The notes under the pieces: model-generated
The model's database searches: none
The model's input: the letters and a program-made list of their open reading frames with translations, nothing else
What the model was told of the DNA's origin: nothing
Assembly (NCBI GenBank): GCA_900757865.1
Contig: CAAEPH010000003.1
Coordinates: 1-60,677, forward strand
DNA length: 60,677 nucleotides
Reading direction: 5' to 3'
From: an uncultured Sutterella sp.
GTDB lineage: Bacteria; Pseudomonadota; Gammaproteobacteria; Burkholderiales; Burkholderiaceae_F
Position numbers and translations under genes: made by a program
Part shown: positions 1 to 7,801 of the stretch, piece after piece
Position numbering within the stretch: the first letter of the stretch is position 1
Layout of the letters: each line of letters begins with the position of its first letter

Positions 1-75
1 AACAGGACAGTGAAACACCTCAGCGCCGATGATAGTTGGTTGTATTTCCAGTGAAAGTAGGACATTGCCAGGCTC
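1..75 (+). rRNA. rrf: 5S ribosomal RNA, 3' part
   Basis: The first 75 bases match the 3' half of bacterial 5S rRNA: the conserved stretch GTGAAACACC near position 10, AGCGCCGATG near 22, and the closing helix strand TGCCAGGC at 67-74. The 5' part lies outside the window. It is followed at once by a strong terminator, so this is the end of an rRNA operon arriving from the left. Confidence 0.9.
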
Positions 76-85
76 CCTATAAAAA

Positions 86-120
86 GAACCCCATCGAGTA
101 TGTGCTCGGTGGGGTTTTTG
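86..120 (+). terminator. rRNA operon terminator
   Basis: An 11-bp stem (88-98 with 105-115, one G-U pair) is followed by a run of T at 115-119. It sits about 12 bases after the 5S gene. Confidence 0.85.
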
Positions 121-163
121 CTGTTGGGCCGCGCGTTAGATCTCATCAAGAATGAGGTAAGCA

Positions 164-201
164 AGAAAAAAGCCACACTCTGAAGCAGGCAGAGTGTGGC
201 T
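164..201 (-). terminator. minus-strand terminator without an obvious gene
   Basis: A perfect 12-bp stem, 171-182 with 190-201, has an A-run at 166-170 that becomes U-rich on the minus strand. It would end a leftward transcript that begins between about 310 and 424. Confidence 0.75.
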
Positions 202-310
202 AAAAGAAGACGATATTCACTGCACTGTGAATACGACACTTTCTTTGCGGAGACAGAAAAACGCAAGGAAAGGTAAGTTCGATGCTTTTCGATAAAGCCC
301 CTAACTTACA
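164..310 (-). ncRNA. candidate structured ncRNA with terminator
   Basis: No protein gene is visible between the rRNA terminator and the tRNA-Asn terminator (121-424). Within it lie four adjacent hairpins: 171-182 with 190-201 (12 bp, the terminator), 215-220 with 227-232 (6 bp), 239-249 with 262-272 (11 bp, one G-U) and 273-279 with 303-309 (7 bp, with an inner GCTTT/AAAGC helix). The A-rich run at 166-170 reads as U on the minus strand, so the terminator points leftwards. It has no gene of its own, because the tRNA-Asn transcript already has a terminator at 425-457. I could not find a convincing promoter between 310 and 424. It could be a small RNA or the end of longer tRNA read-through. Confidence 0.4.
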
Positions 311-424
311 GGTAAAAGCATACTGATTTTTTCGAGATTGCTTCTATGACAAATGCCTTAGATACCGAAGAAAAAATGTGAGCGCCTGACGCACACCAAA
401 ACGTATAAGGTAAAACGTGTATAC

Positions 425-457
425 AAAAAAAGAGCTACGTCTCAAAAACGTAGCTCT
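425..457 (-). terminator. tRNA-Asn terminator
   Basis: The stem GAGCTACGT (432-440) pairs with 448-456. The adjacent A-run at 425-431 gives a U tract on the minus strand, 10 bases after the CCA end of the second tRNA-Asn gene. Confidence 0.85.
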
Positions 458-466
458 CTTGAAATT

Positions 467-542
467 TGGCTCCCCGAGCTGGGCTCGAACCAGCGACCTG
501 CGGATTAACAGTCCGTCGCTCTACCGACTGAGCTATCGGGGA
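467..542 (-). tRNA. tRNA-Asn (GTT)
   Basis: A 76-base cloverleaf on the minus strand with an encoded CCA (TGG at 467-469 on the plus strand). The anticodon loop contains GTT, which reads asparagine codons. The T arm has GGTTCGAG. It is identical to the copy at 592-667; the two probably form one transcript ending at the terminator at 425-457. Confidence 0.95.
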
Positions 543-591
543 ATCCAAGCAACAGCTAATGTCGGTTAAGCTGCCACTTTTGAAATTGGCT

Positions 592-667
592 TGGCTCCCC
601 GAGCTGGGCTCGAACCAGCGACCTGCGGATTAACAGTCCGTCGCTCTACCGACTGAGCTATCGGGGA
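592..667 (-). tRNA. tRNA-Asn (GTT), second copy
   Basis: A 76-base minus-strand cloverleaf with encoded CCA and anticodon GTT, identical over its whole length to the copy at 467-542. The 49-base spacer between the copies is not repeated, so the duplication covers only the tRNA and a few flanking bases. Confidence 0.95.
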
Positions 668-750
668 ATCAAGGACACGAAGTTTAGCCCATATAGTGGG
701 TCTTGGCAAGAGGTGATCTGAAAATATACCGTGAATAAGGGATGTTTTGT

Positions 751-1944
751 CTAGATAACGTCGGCAATGGCTTCAGCAACATGTTGGACATTGTGTTCAT
801 TCAGACCAGCCAAGCAGATACGTGAATTTTCAATACCGTATACGGCATGTTCTTCGCGCAGTGTCACCATTTGCGCTTTGGAGAGACCCGTGAAAGAGAA
901 CATGCCTATTTGACGTCTAACAAAGTCGAGATCGATACCGGTCTTTTTAGCTTCTTCAGCGAGGGCCTGACGCATGGCTTGGATACGCTGGCGCATCGTT
1001 GCAACTTCGGCTACCCATTCCGTATAGAGCTCAGGGGTGGTGAGAATCTCTGTGACCACATTGGCCCCATGAGATGGTGGATTGGAGTATTCGCTGCGTG
1101 CAATGGCTTTAAGGATCGACAAAACCGTGTGTGCTTCTTCCTGGTTATGTGTGACAACGTGTAGCGCCCCGACTCGCTCACCATACAGTCCAAAGTTCTT
1201 AGAGCACGAGGTGGCCACGAGGAGGTTGAGTCCGGCATCAGCGAACATACGAATCGCTTGAGCGTCTTCTTCGAGTCCATGGCCCAACCCTTGGTAAGCC
1301 ATATCGAAGAAGGCTAAGAGATGACGTCGTTGGACGATCTCAAGGACTTTTTCCCAATCGGCTTTTCGTAGGTCCGCTCCAGTGGGATTGTGGCAGCAGG
1401 CATGAAGCAATACAACCGTTCCTTCTTCAAGAGCATCGAGCGAGGAAAGCAAGCCGTTAAGATCGACATCGTGTGTGCAGGCGTCATAATAGGGATAACG
1501 ACCTGTTTCGAATCCAGCGTGTTCAAGCAGAGCAATATGGTTGCCCCAGGTGGGGTCGGAGACACGTGCTTTTTTGAGGTGGAGAAAATCATGAGCGAGA
1601 ACGGCGCCCAGTCGAATCGCTCCAGTGCCACCTAACGTTTGGACGGTTGTGATGACGCCCGCAGTGCGTGCAGCGCATTCCCCGAAGACTAGACGTTGCA
1701 CGGCGTCACAAAACAATGGATTCCCAGACATAGGGGTGTAACCATGTGTGGTCTGTCTGGCCACTAAACGCTGTTCAGCCGTCTCCACGGTTTTCAGTAA
1801 AGGCAGTTTCCCGTTACCATTGAGATAGACGCCTACGCCCAAATTGACCTTCCTTGCTCGCTCGTCTACTTTGAACTGTTCATTTAAGCCCAAAATGGGG
1901 TCATCGGGCACGGCTTTAAGAGAGGCAAAGAAAGATTCTGTCAT
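751..1944 (-). CDS. tyrB: aspartate/aromatic aminotransferase
   Basis: Class I pyridoxal-phosphate aminotransferase that moves amino groups between aspartate or aromatic amino acids and 2-oxoacids in the cytoplasm. The protein has 397 residues, the usual length. The PLP-lysine signature SCSKNFGLYGER lies near residue 248 and the HNPTG motif near 184. I chose the ATG at 1944 because the family begins just before a PDDPILGL-like segment and an AGGGAAG ribosome site precedes it; the open frame continues 18 codons upstream without matching the family. It is divergent from uvrB. Sequence alone does not separate AspC-like from TyrB-like specificity, so the symbol is tentative. Confidence 0.9.
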   Translation of the reverse strand: MTESFFASLKAVPDDPILGLNEQFKVDERARKVNLGVGVYLNGNGKLPLLKTVETAEQRLVARQTTHGYTPMSGNPLFCDAVQRLVFGECAARTAGVITTVQTLGGTGAIRLGAVLAHDFLHLKKARVSDPTWGNHIALLEHAGFETGRYPYYDACTHDVDLNGLLSSLDALEEGTVVLLHACCHNPTGADLRKADWEKVLEIVQRRHLLAFFDMAYQGLGHGLEEDAQAIRMFADAGLNLLVATSCSKNFGLYGERVGALHVVTHNQEEAHTVLSILKAIARSEYSNPPSHGANVVTEILTTPELYTEWVAEVATMRQRIQAMRQALAEEAKKTGIDLDFVRRQIGMFSFTGLSKAQMVTLREEHAVYGIENSRICLAGLNEHNVQHVAEAIADVI

Positions 1945-2099
1945 AGTGAGGCTTCCCTGAGAAAGAACAACAATATTGAGTAATATAAGCCCGTACAACG
2001 TGAAGTTCTATCCAAAAGAAGAGCTTTCTCAACGCCTAGGCAATACACCTGAGACGTTTGGACACAAAACAGAAATGTGAATAGCTAGGCATGCCGTAG

Positions 2100-2105
2100 T
2101 ACAAT
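2100..2105 (+). promoter_or_regulatory. possible uvrB -10 box
   Basis: TACAAT lies 48 bases upstream of the uvrB start in the divergent gap 1945-2153. I see no good -35 at the right distance, and no LexA-type CTGT-N8-ACAG box in this gap. Confidence 0.35.
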
Positions 2106-2153
2106 TATCTACTTGCTATTAAAGCGGTTTTTGTGTTCAGGAGGAGTTTTTCT

Positions 2154-4181
2154 GTGTCCACAGTGGTCACGTTTCCCAATTCACCTTTTATTTTGCATCA
2201 GCCTTTTCCACCAGCAGGTGATCAACCTCAGGCAATAGAGAAATTGTGTGAGGGGCTTGAAGAGGGTGTCATGGCCCAAACATTGTTGGGGGTGACGGGA
2301 TCTGGGAAAACCTATACGATGGCTAATGTGATTGCTCGTGAAGGAGTGCCAGCACTCATCATGGCTCCTAACAAAACGTTAGCCGCGCAAACCTATTCCG
2401 AGATGCGTGAGTTTTTCCCTGACAATGCGGTTGAGTATTTTGTTTCTTACTACGACTTCTACCAACCGGAAGCTTACGTACCGGCGCGCGACCTTTTTAT
2501 CGAAAAAGACGCAGCCGTTAATGAACACATTGAACAAATGCGCTTAGCGGCAACCAAGTCCATCCTCGAACGTCGAGATACTATCATTGTGGCCACGGTA
2601 TCGGCCATATACGGTATTGGCAAGCCTGAGAGCTATACCGAAATGCGTTGTATTCTCCGAGCTGGGGATACGCGTACGCAACGCGATTTGATTTCGCAAC
2701 TTGTCCGTATGCAGTACAAGCGTACCGATATGGAATTTATGCGAGGGACCTTCCGTGTTCGTGGCGATACGATTGATATTTTCCCTGCTGAACACGCTGA
2801 AAGTGCGGTTCGTGTAGAGCTCTTTGATGATGAGGTTGACGCCATTTTGTTATTTGACCCGATTACGGGGAAAGTCTTGCAAAAGATACCTCGCTTTGTG
2901 GTCTATCCAGCGAGTCACTATGTGACGCCGCGTGATGAGATTGTGCGTGCCATGACGAGTATCAAAGCTGAACTCAAAGAGCGCACACAAGAGTTACTTG
3001 ACGACGGGCGTATTGTGGAAGCGCAGCGTTTGCAGCAGAGAACGCTGTTTGACCTGGAAATGCTCGATCAGGTGGGTTTCTGTAAGGGGATTGAAAACTA
3101 TTCTCGCCACCTAACAGGGCTTGCCCCAGGTGAAGCGCCACCTTGCTTAATTGACTATTTGCCCAGTGACTGTTTGATGTTCTTTGATGAAAGTCACGTC
3201 ATGATGGGGCAGCTCGGTGGCATGTATCGTGGAGACCGAGCGCGAAAAGAAACGTTAGTGAATTACGGCTTTCGCCTTCCCTCTGCTTTAGATAATCGCC
3301 CTTTGCGCTTTGATGAGTTTGAGCGCAAGATGCGTCGTTCCATTTTTGTGTCAGCCACGCCTGCTGATTATGAGTTGGAAAAAAGCCATAACGATGTGGT
3401 CGAACAAGTCGTTCGTCCAACGGGGCTCGTGGACCCAGCCGTAGAGGTGCGTCCTGCTGCTACACAGGTTGATGATTTGTTAAGTGAAATCTCCGAGGTC
3501 ACTGCTCGCGGAGAGCGTGTGTTGGTGACAACGCTTACCAAACGCATGGCAGAAGACTTGACGGATTTCCTTACTGAGCACGGGGTGAAAGTCCGTTACC
3601 TGCATTCGGATATTGACACGGTTGAGCGTGTGGAGATTATCCGAGATCTTCGACAGGGGCTCTTTGATGTGTTAGTTGGTATTAACTTGCTGCGTGAAGG
3701 CTTGGATATCCCTGAGGTGTCGTTGGTGGCTATTTTGGACGCTGATAAAGAGGGATTCTTGCGTAGCGAACGTTCTCTCATTCAGACGATTGGGCGCGCA
3801 GCACGTAACCTAAATGGTCGCGCCATTTTGTATGCCGATCGCATCACGGATTCAATGAAAAAGGCTTTGAGTGAAACCGAGCGTCGTCGCGCTAAACAAG
3901 AAGCGTTTAATAAAGAGCACAGCATTGAACCACGTGGCGTGAAAAAAGAAATTCGCGACATCATTGATGGCGTTTACCGTGGTCCTGATGTCAAAGGTGA
4001 GTCTGTAGAAGCGGTGGCGACGTATTCACTGGATGAAAAAGACTTATCCAAGCGCTTGAAAGAATTGGAAGCCCAGATGTTAGAACATGCACGAAATTTA
4101 GATTTTGAAAAAGCAGCGAAATTAAGAGAAGAACTCATGGCTTTACGGCAACAAGCATTTGGTGCTTCACCTAAGCAATAG
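2154..4181 (+). CDS. uvrB: UvrABC excinuclease subunit B
   Basis: DNA-damage-binding helicase-like subunit of nucleotide excision repair; UvrA loads it on lesions and UvrC then incises. The protein has 675 residues. The Walker A motif GVTGSGKT is near residue 38, the damage-verifying beta-hairpin follows at about 90-115 (YYDFYQPEAY), helicase motifs DESHV and GRAARN lie further on, and the C-terminal UVR domain that binds UvrC is at about 628-663. I chose the GTG at 2154 rather than the upstream GTG at 2133, because AGGAGG at 2139-2144 is an ideal ribosome site 9 bases before it and would otherwise lie inside the gene. Confidence 0.97.
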   Translation: MSTVVTFPNSPFILHQPFPPAGDQPQAIEKLCEGLEEGVMAQTLLGVTGSGKTYTMANVIAREGVPALIMAPNKTLAAQTYSEMREFFPDNAVEYFVSYYDFYQPEAYVPARDLFIEKDAAVNEHIEQMRLAATKSILERRDTIIVATVSAIYGIGKPESYTEMRCILRAGDTRTQRDLISQLVRMQYKRTDMEFMRGTFRVRGDTIDIFPAEHAESAVRVELFDDEVDAILLFDPITGKVLQKIPRFVVYPASHYVTPRDEIVRAMTSIKAELKERTQELLDDGRIVEAQRLQQRTLFDLEMLDQVGFCKGIENYSRHLTGLAPGEAPPCLIDYLPSDCLMFFDESHVMMGQLGGMYRGDRARKETLVNYGFRLPSALDNRPLRFDEFERKMRRSIFVSATPADYELEKSHNDVVEQVVRPTGLVDPAVEVRPAATQVDDLLSEISEVTARGERVLVTTLTKRMAEDLTDFLTEHGVKVRYLHSDIDTVERVEIIRDLRQGLFDVLVGINLLREGLDIPEVSLVAILDADKEGFLRSERSLIQTIGRAARNLNGRAILYADRITDSMKKALSETERRRAKQEAFNKEHSIEPRGVKKEIRDIIDGVYRGPDVKGESVEAVATYSLDEKDLSKRLKELEAQMLEHARNLDFEKAAKLREELMALRQQAFGASPKQ

Positions 4182-4318
4182 GGCAACTTATTCGCTACGG
4201 TAAGAAGTATTAATTCGAATAGAGCTAGGCATAAAGCCTGCTCTAGGTTACGATATTAGAAAAATTCAGCCTTGGGCACTGCTCTTTTTTGTTGTGGAGC
4301 AGTGAACCTCAAAACGGA

Positions 4319-4852
4319 ATGGATAAAGTGATTCATATTTTATTTGTGTGCACCGGCAATATTTGTCGTAGTCCAACAGCAGAGGCCATCTTCCACAAGA
4401 TGGTTGTTGAGGCAGATTTAGACGATGTGATCACGTCTGACAGTGCAGGTACGAGCGCTTATCACGTAGGACAACAGCCCGATGTGAGAGCCCAGTTGAC
4501 GTGTCGTAAGCGTGGCTACAATATTGCGGACCATCATGCTCGACAGATCACGGCAGAGGATTTTGAAAAATCAGATTTAATTCTGGTCATGGACTGGGAG
4601 AATTTGGCGGAGTTGCAGCAAAAGGCACCACCGCAGTACAAGCATAAAATCCATCTGTTGATGCGCTATGCCAACGATAATGATGAAGCGGTGGTCCCCG
4701 ATCCCTATTACGGGTTAAACGAAGGCTTTAATCTCATGTTTACGCTCTGTACCGATGCCTGTACAGGGTTGTTGCAGACGATAGAGCGTAAAGCCCGAAA
4801 AATGCAGGCGGATCTGCGAGCCGAGAAAGCGTCTGAAGAACAAAAGGCGTAG
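4319..4852 (+). CDS. low-molecular-weight protein-tyrosine phosphatase
   Basis: Cytoplasmic cysteine phosphatase that removes phosphate from tyrosine residues or small phospho-compounds. The catalytic loop VCTGNICRSP is near residue 8, with nucleophile Cys and phosphate-binding Arg. The general-acid loop PDPYYG is near residue 125. At 177 residues it is slightly longer than the usual 150-160 because of a Lys/Glu-rich tail. The ATG at 4319 gives the expected short N terminus; an in-frame TTG at 4289 would add ten residues the family lacks. It sits between uvrB and iscR, a placement known from other Burkholderiales. The physiological substrate is unknown. Confidence 0.9.
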   Translation: MDKVIHILFVCTGNICRSPTAEAIFHKMVVEADLDDVITSDSAGTSAYHVGQQPDVRAQLTCRKRGYNIADHHARQITAEDFEKSDLILVMDWENLAELQQKAPPQYKHKIHLLMRYANDNDEAVVPDPYYGLNEGFNLMFTLCTDACTGLLQTIERKARKMQADLRAEKASEEQKA

Positions 4853-4881
4853 CCTGCTTTTTTACTTTTGTGATTTCCATG

Positions 4882-4922
4882 AACTCTCACTCTAAGGCGC
4901 TTAGGGTGAGAGTTGGTTTTGT
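4882..4922 (+). terminator. terminator after phosphatase gene
   Basis: AACTCTCAC (4882-4890) pairs with GTGAGAGTT (4906-4914), with further pairs inside, and a T-rich stretch follows. It separates the uvrB side from the isc operon. Confidence 0.75.
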
Positions 4923-5082
4923 TATTAATTTTTTAGCTGTAAGAGTGCTCTAACGCCTCACGCCTATCCATAAGACGGTCGCACTACCTCTCTTGTCGTT
5001 GTGGTCCTACTGTAGGCTATGCACTCCTCGTCAAAGAGGGGTAGCTACAAAATGGACTTGAATCCTTGGACGATCTCAGCTA

Positions 5083-5107
5083 ATATCCGATTAAATCAAT
5101 CGGGAAT
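5083..5107 (+). promoter_or_regulatory. IscR type 1 operator in the isc promoter
   Basis: A 25-base site centred on the inverted repeat CCGATT/AATCGG fits the type 1 consensus bound by [2Fe-2S]-IscR (ATASYYGACTRWWWYAGTCRRSTAT) at 21 of 25 positions. It lies 21 bases upstream of the iscR start and overlaps a plausible -10 (TAATAT, 5081-5086; weak -35 TTGAAT at 5059-5064). From the known family, cluster-loaded IscR would repress here. The match is seen in the sequence; the regulation is inferred. Confidence 0.75.
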
Positions 5108-5128
5108 TCATTTTTGAGGGAGTTAACG

Positions 5129-5614
5129 TTGAAACTAACCACGAAAGCAAGATTTGCGGTAACGGCAATGTTGGACATCGCCATTTATGGTGAGGGAAAA
5201 CCCGTGTCGTTGACGCAGATATCAGAACGCCAGCAGATTACGGTGGCGTATCTGGAACAGATTTTCTGCAAACTTCGTCGTGCTGGTTTGGTTGCGAGTG
5301 TACGCGGTCCTGGCGGTGGCTACTTCTTGCGCCGATACCCTAATGAAATTAGGGTTGGTGACATTATCGAGGCTGTGGAAGAAAACATTGACGCTCGCCA
5401 GTGTCGAGGTGGTGAACATTGCATGGGAGGCGCGTCATGTTTGACGCATCACTTATGGGAAAGTCTCAATGCAGTCACGAAAACTTTTCTCGATGGTGTC
5501 ACGCTCGAATCCATGGTGCTTGAGCACCAAAAACAAATCGGTTCTTCCGTTATGCCATCCCCTCTGGTTTTCCCAATTAGAAGCGTGAATGAACACGATT
5601 CGAGCAGTGAATAG
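5129..5614 (+). CDS. iscR: Fe-S cluster-sensing regulator IscR
   Basis: Rrf2-family DNA-binding regulator of Fe-S cluster synthesis. The protein has 161 residues with a winged helix at the N terminus. The recognition region contains ISERQQITVAYLEQIF, followed by SVRGPGGGY. Cluster ligands Cys92, Cys98, Cys104 and His107 sit at the same positions as in E. coli IscR. I chose the TTG at 5129 because AGGGAG lies 6 bases before it and the product then begins MKLTTKARF, matching the family; the frame opens five codons earlier at another TTG. First gene of iscRSUA and probably self-repressing through the operator at 5083-5107. The tail of about 20 residues is not recognisable. Confidence 0.95.
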   Translation: MKLTTKARFAVTAMLDIAIYGEGKPVSLTQISERQQITVAYLEQIFCKLRRAGLVASVRGPGGGYFLRRYPNEIRVGDIIEAVEENIDARQCRGGEHCMGGASCLTHHLWESLNAVTKTFLDGVTLESMVLEHQKQIGSSVMPSPLVFPIRSVNEHDSSSE

Positions 5615-5658
5615 GGTGAAGTTCTTGCCCGTCGTGCAAAAGTTTTAAAGGAAATAAA

Positions 5659-6870
5659 ATGAAGTTGCCTGTTTATCTTGATTACTCTGCGACCACGCCC
5701 TGCGACCCACGCGTGGTTGAGAAAATGGTTCCGTACTTGACGGAACGTTTTGGCAATCCTGCCTCTCATAGTCACGCTTACGGCTGGGAAGCTGAGAAAG
5801 CTGTGGATGAAGCTCGTGCGAATGTGGCTGCGTTAATCGGTGCGGATCCCCGTGAGATCGTGTGGACGTCTGGAGCGACTGAAGCCGACAATTTGGCGCT
5901 TAAAGGCGCGGCTCACTTTTACAAAGACAAAGGCCGTCACTTGATTACGGTGAAGACCGAACATAAGGCTATTTTGGACACCATGCGTCATTTGGAAAGC
6001 GAAGGCTTCGAAGTGACGTACTTGGATGTTCAGGAAAATGGTTTGCTCGACTTGGACGCGTTGCGTGCCGCGATTCGTCCCGATACGATTTTGATTTCCG
6101 TCATGGCGGTCAATAACGAAATTGGCGTTGTTCAGGACGTGGAAACCATTGGCAAGATTTGTCGCGAACATAAGATCCTGTTCCACTGCGACGCGACCCA
6201 AGCGCCAGGTCATATCGAGATTGACGTCAATAAGTGGAACGTCGACTTGATGAGCCTTTCTGGTCATAAGGTGTATGGCCCCAAGGGTATTGGGGCGCTT
6301 TACGTGCGTCGTAAACCCCGTGTGCGTTTGGAGTGCCAGATGCACGGTGGTGGACATGAGCGTGGTATGCGCTCTGGCACGTTACCCGCTCATCAGATTG
6401 TCGGCATTGGTGAGGCCTATCGCTTAGCCAAAGAAGAGTTTGCCACGGAAGTACCACGTATTCGTGCTTTGCGTGACCGTCTCTGGAAAGGCATCAAAGA
6501 CAATATTTCTGACGTTTACCTCAACGGGGATTGGGAACATCGCTCGCCGCACAACCTCAATGTGAGCTTTGCCTTTATTGAAGGTGAAAGTTTGATGATG
6601 GCTCTGAAAGACGTGGCGGTATCGTCAGGGTCAGCCTGTACCTCCGCCTCCTTGGAGCCGTCCTATGTGTTAAGAGCCTTGGGGCGTGATGATGAATTGG
6701 CGCATAGCTCGATTCGTTTCACCTTGGGTCGATTTACGACAGAAGAAGAAATTGATTACGTGATCGAACTTCTGAAGACAAAAGTCGCTCAGCTCCGTGA
6801 AATGAGCCCCCTGTGGGAAATGCATCAACAGGGTGTGGATCTTAGCAAGATTCAGTGGTCGGAACACTAA
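5659..6870 (+). CDS. iscS: cysteine desulfurase IscS
   Basis: PLP enzyme that takes sulfur from cysteine as a persulfide and passes it to IscU for cluster building and to tRNA-thiolation partners. The protein has 403 residues, against 404 in E. coli, and is very similar throughout. The PLP lysine is Lys204 in SGHKVYGPKG. The mobile-loop catalytic cysteine is Cys327 in SSGSACTSASLEP. The C terminus keeps the SPLWEMHQQGVDL segment used for IscU contact. It begins 44 bases after iscR, in the same operon. Confidence 0.98.
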   Translation: MKLPVYLDYSATTPCDPRVVEKMVPYLTERFGNPASHSHAYGWEAEKAVDEARANVAALIGADPREIVWTSGATEADNLALKGAAHFYKDKGRHLITVKTEHKAILDTMRHLESEGFEVTYLDVQENGLLDLDALRAAIRPDTILISVMAVNNEIGVVQDVETIGKICREHKILFHCDATQAPGHIEIDVNKWNVDLMSLSGHKVYGPKGIGALYVRRKPRVRLECQMHGGGHERGMRSGTLPAHQIVGIGEAYRLAKEEFATEVPRIRALRDRLWKGIKDNISDVYLNGDWEHRSPHNLNVSFAFIEGESLMMALKDVAVSSGSACTSASLEPSYVLRALGRDDELAHSSIRFTLGRFTTEEEIDYVIELLKTKVAQLREMSPLWEMHQQGVDLSKIQWSEH

Positions 6871-6937
6871 TATCGTTAATAACCTATTGCGTCCGTGGCA
6901 TGGCTATTTCACTCCCAGTCACGGACTGGAGAAGACT

Positions 6938-7321
6938 ATGGCATACAGTGAAAAACTCGTTGATCACTATGAGCACCCCCGCAACGTGGGTACCTTGGAT
7001 CAAACCGCTGATGATGTTGGCACAGGGATGGTTGGAGCCCCTGCCTGTGGTGACGTGATGCGTTTGCAAATTAAAGTGAACAAAGAAGGCGTGATTGAAG
7101 ACGCCAAATTTAAAACCTACGGGTGTGGGTCAGCCATTGCCTCATCGTCATTGGTGACCGAATGGGTCAAAGGCAAAACGTTGGACGAAGCGGGTGCGTT
7201 AACGAATGCTCAGATTGCGGAAGAGTTGGCGCTTCCTCCTGTGAAAATTCATTGCTCCATTTTGGCTGAAGATGCCATTAAGGCAGCCATTAAAGACTAC
7301 CGTTCTAAGCAGGAAAAATAA
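6938..7321 (+). CDS. iscU: Fe-S cluster scaffold IscU
   Basis: Scaffold on which IscS sulfur and iron form [2Fe-2S] clusters before HscA/HscB-driven transfer. The protein has 127 residues. Ligand residues Cys37, Asp39, Cys63, His105 and Cys106 are all present. The LPPVK motif recognised by HscA is at 99-103. The open frame continues upstream into iscS, but the ATG at 6938 gives the canonical MAYSEKLVDHYEHPRNVG start. Confidence 0.98.
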   Translation: MAYSEKLVDHYEHPRNVGTLDQTADDVGTGMVGAPACGDVMRLQIKVNKEGVIEDAKFKTYGCGSAIASSSLVTEWVKGKTLDEAGALTNAQIAEELALPPVKIHCSILAEDAIKAAIKDYRSKQEK

Positions 7322-7324
7322 ATC

Positions 7325-7648
7325 ATGGCAGTGACACTTACAGAAGCGGCCGCCAAGCACGTGCAGGGGTATTTGACGCGTCGTGGTAAAGGAATCGGTC
7401 TTCGTTTAGGCGTCAAAACCGCAGGTTGTTCAGGCATGGCGTATAAGCTGGAGTTTGCGGATGCCGTCAACGACGATGACCAGGTTTACGAAAGCTTTGA
7501 CGTGAAAGTCATTGTTGACGAAAAAAGCTTGCCCTACCTTGACGGTACCGAGCTTGACTACACGCGTGAGGGTCTGCAGGAAGGATTCCGTTTCCACAAC
7601 CCCAATGAAAAAAGCCATTGTGGATGTGGGGAATCGTTCCACGTTTAG
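7325..7648 (+). CDS. iscA: A-type Fe-S carrier IscA
   Basis: Carrier that accepts Fe-S clusters or iron and delivers them to target proteins. The protein has 107 residues, exactly the usual length. The three ligand cysteines are Cys35 in the TAGCSG motif and Cys99 and Cys101 in CGCGESFHV at the C terminus. The ATG lies 3 bases after the iscU stop. It is the last gene before a terminator. Confidence 0.97.
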   Translation: MAVTLTEAAAKHVQGYLTRRGKGIGLRLGVKTAGCSGMAYKLEFADAVNDDDQVYESFDVKVIVDEKSLPYLDGTELDYTREGLQEGFRFHNPNEKSHCGCGESFHV

Positions 7649-7678
7649 TGAACACGCACCAGCACCCTGGTTTCGCTG

Positions 7679-7747
7679 TAAGGGGAGGTGGTTGTTGCCA
7701 TTCCCCTTATCCCTTTTATGAAGAGCTCCGCTAGAGAGCTCTTTTTC
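7679..7747 (+). terminator. terminator between iscA and hscB
   Basis: A hairpin AAGGGGA (7679-7685) with TCCCCTT (7701-7707) is followed by a 7-bp stem AGAGCTC (7722-7728) with GAGCTCT (7736-7742) and five T at 7742-7746. It sits inside the isc gene set, 54 bases before hscB, so it should lower transcription of hscBA-fdx-iscX relative to iscRSUA unless there is a second promoter. Confidence 0.7.
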
Positions 7748-7801
7748 AAGTCATTGCTCTAAAAAAAACAATGTACGAACTCGTCAGGAGTCTTTGATCG
7801 T

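Noticed and set aside
121..670. Possible integration site or mobile element next to the tRNA-Asn pair
   Set aside because: No integrase, no direct repeats of a tRNA end beyond the full gene copy, and no phage-like genes nearby.
5833..6357. 174-codon minus-strand frame inside iscS
   Set aside because: Shadow of the conserved iscS gene; no family features or ribosome site.
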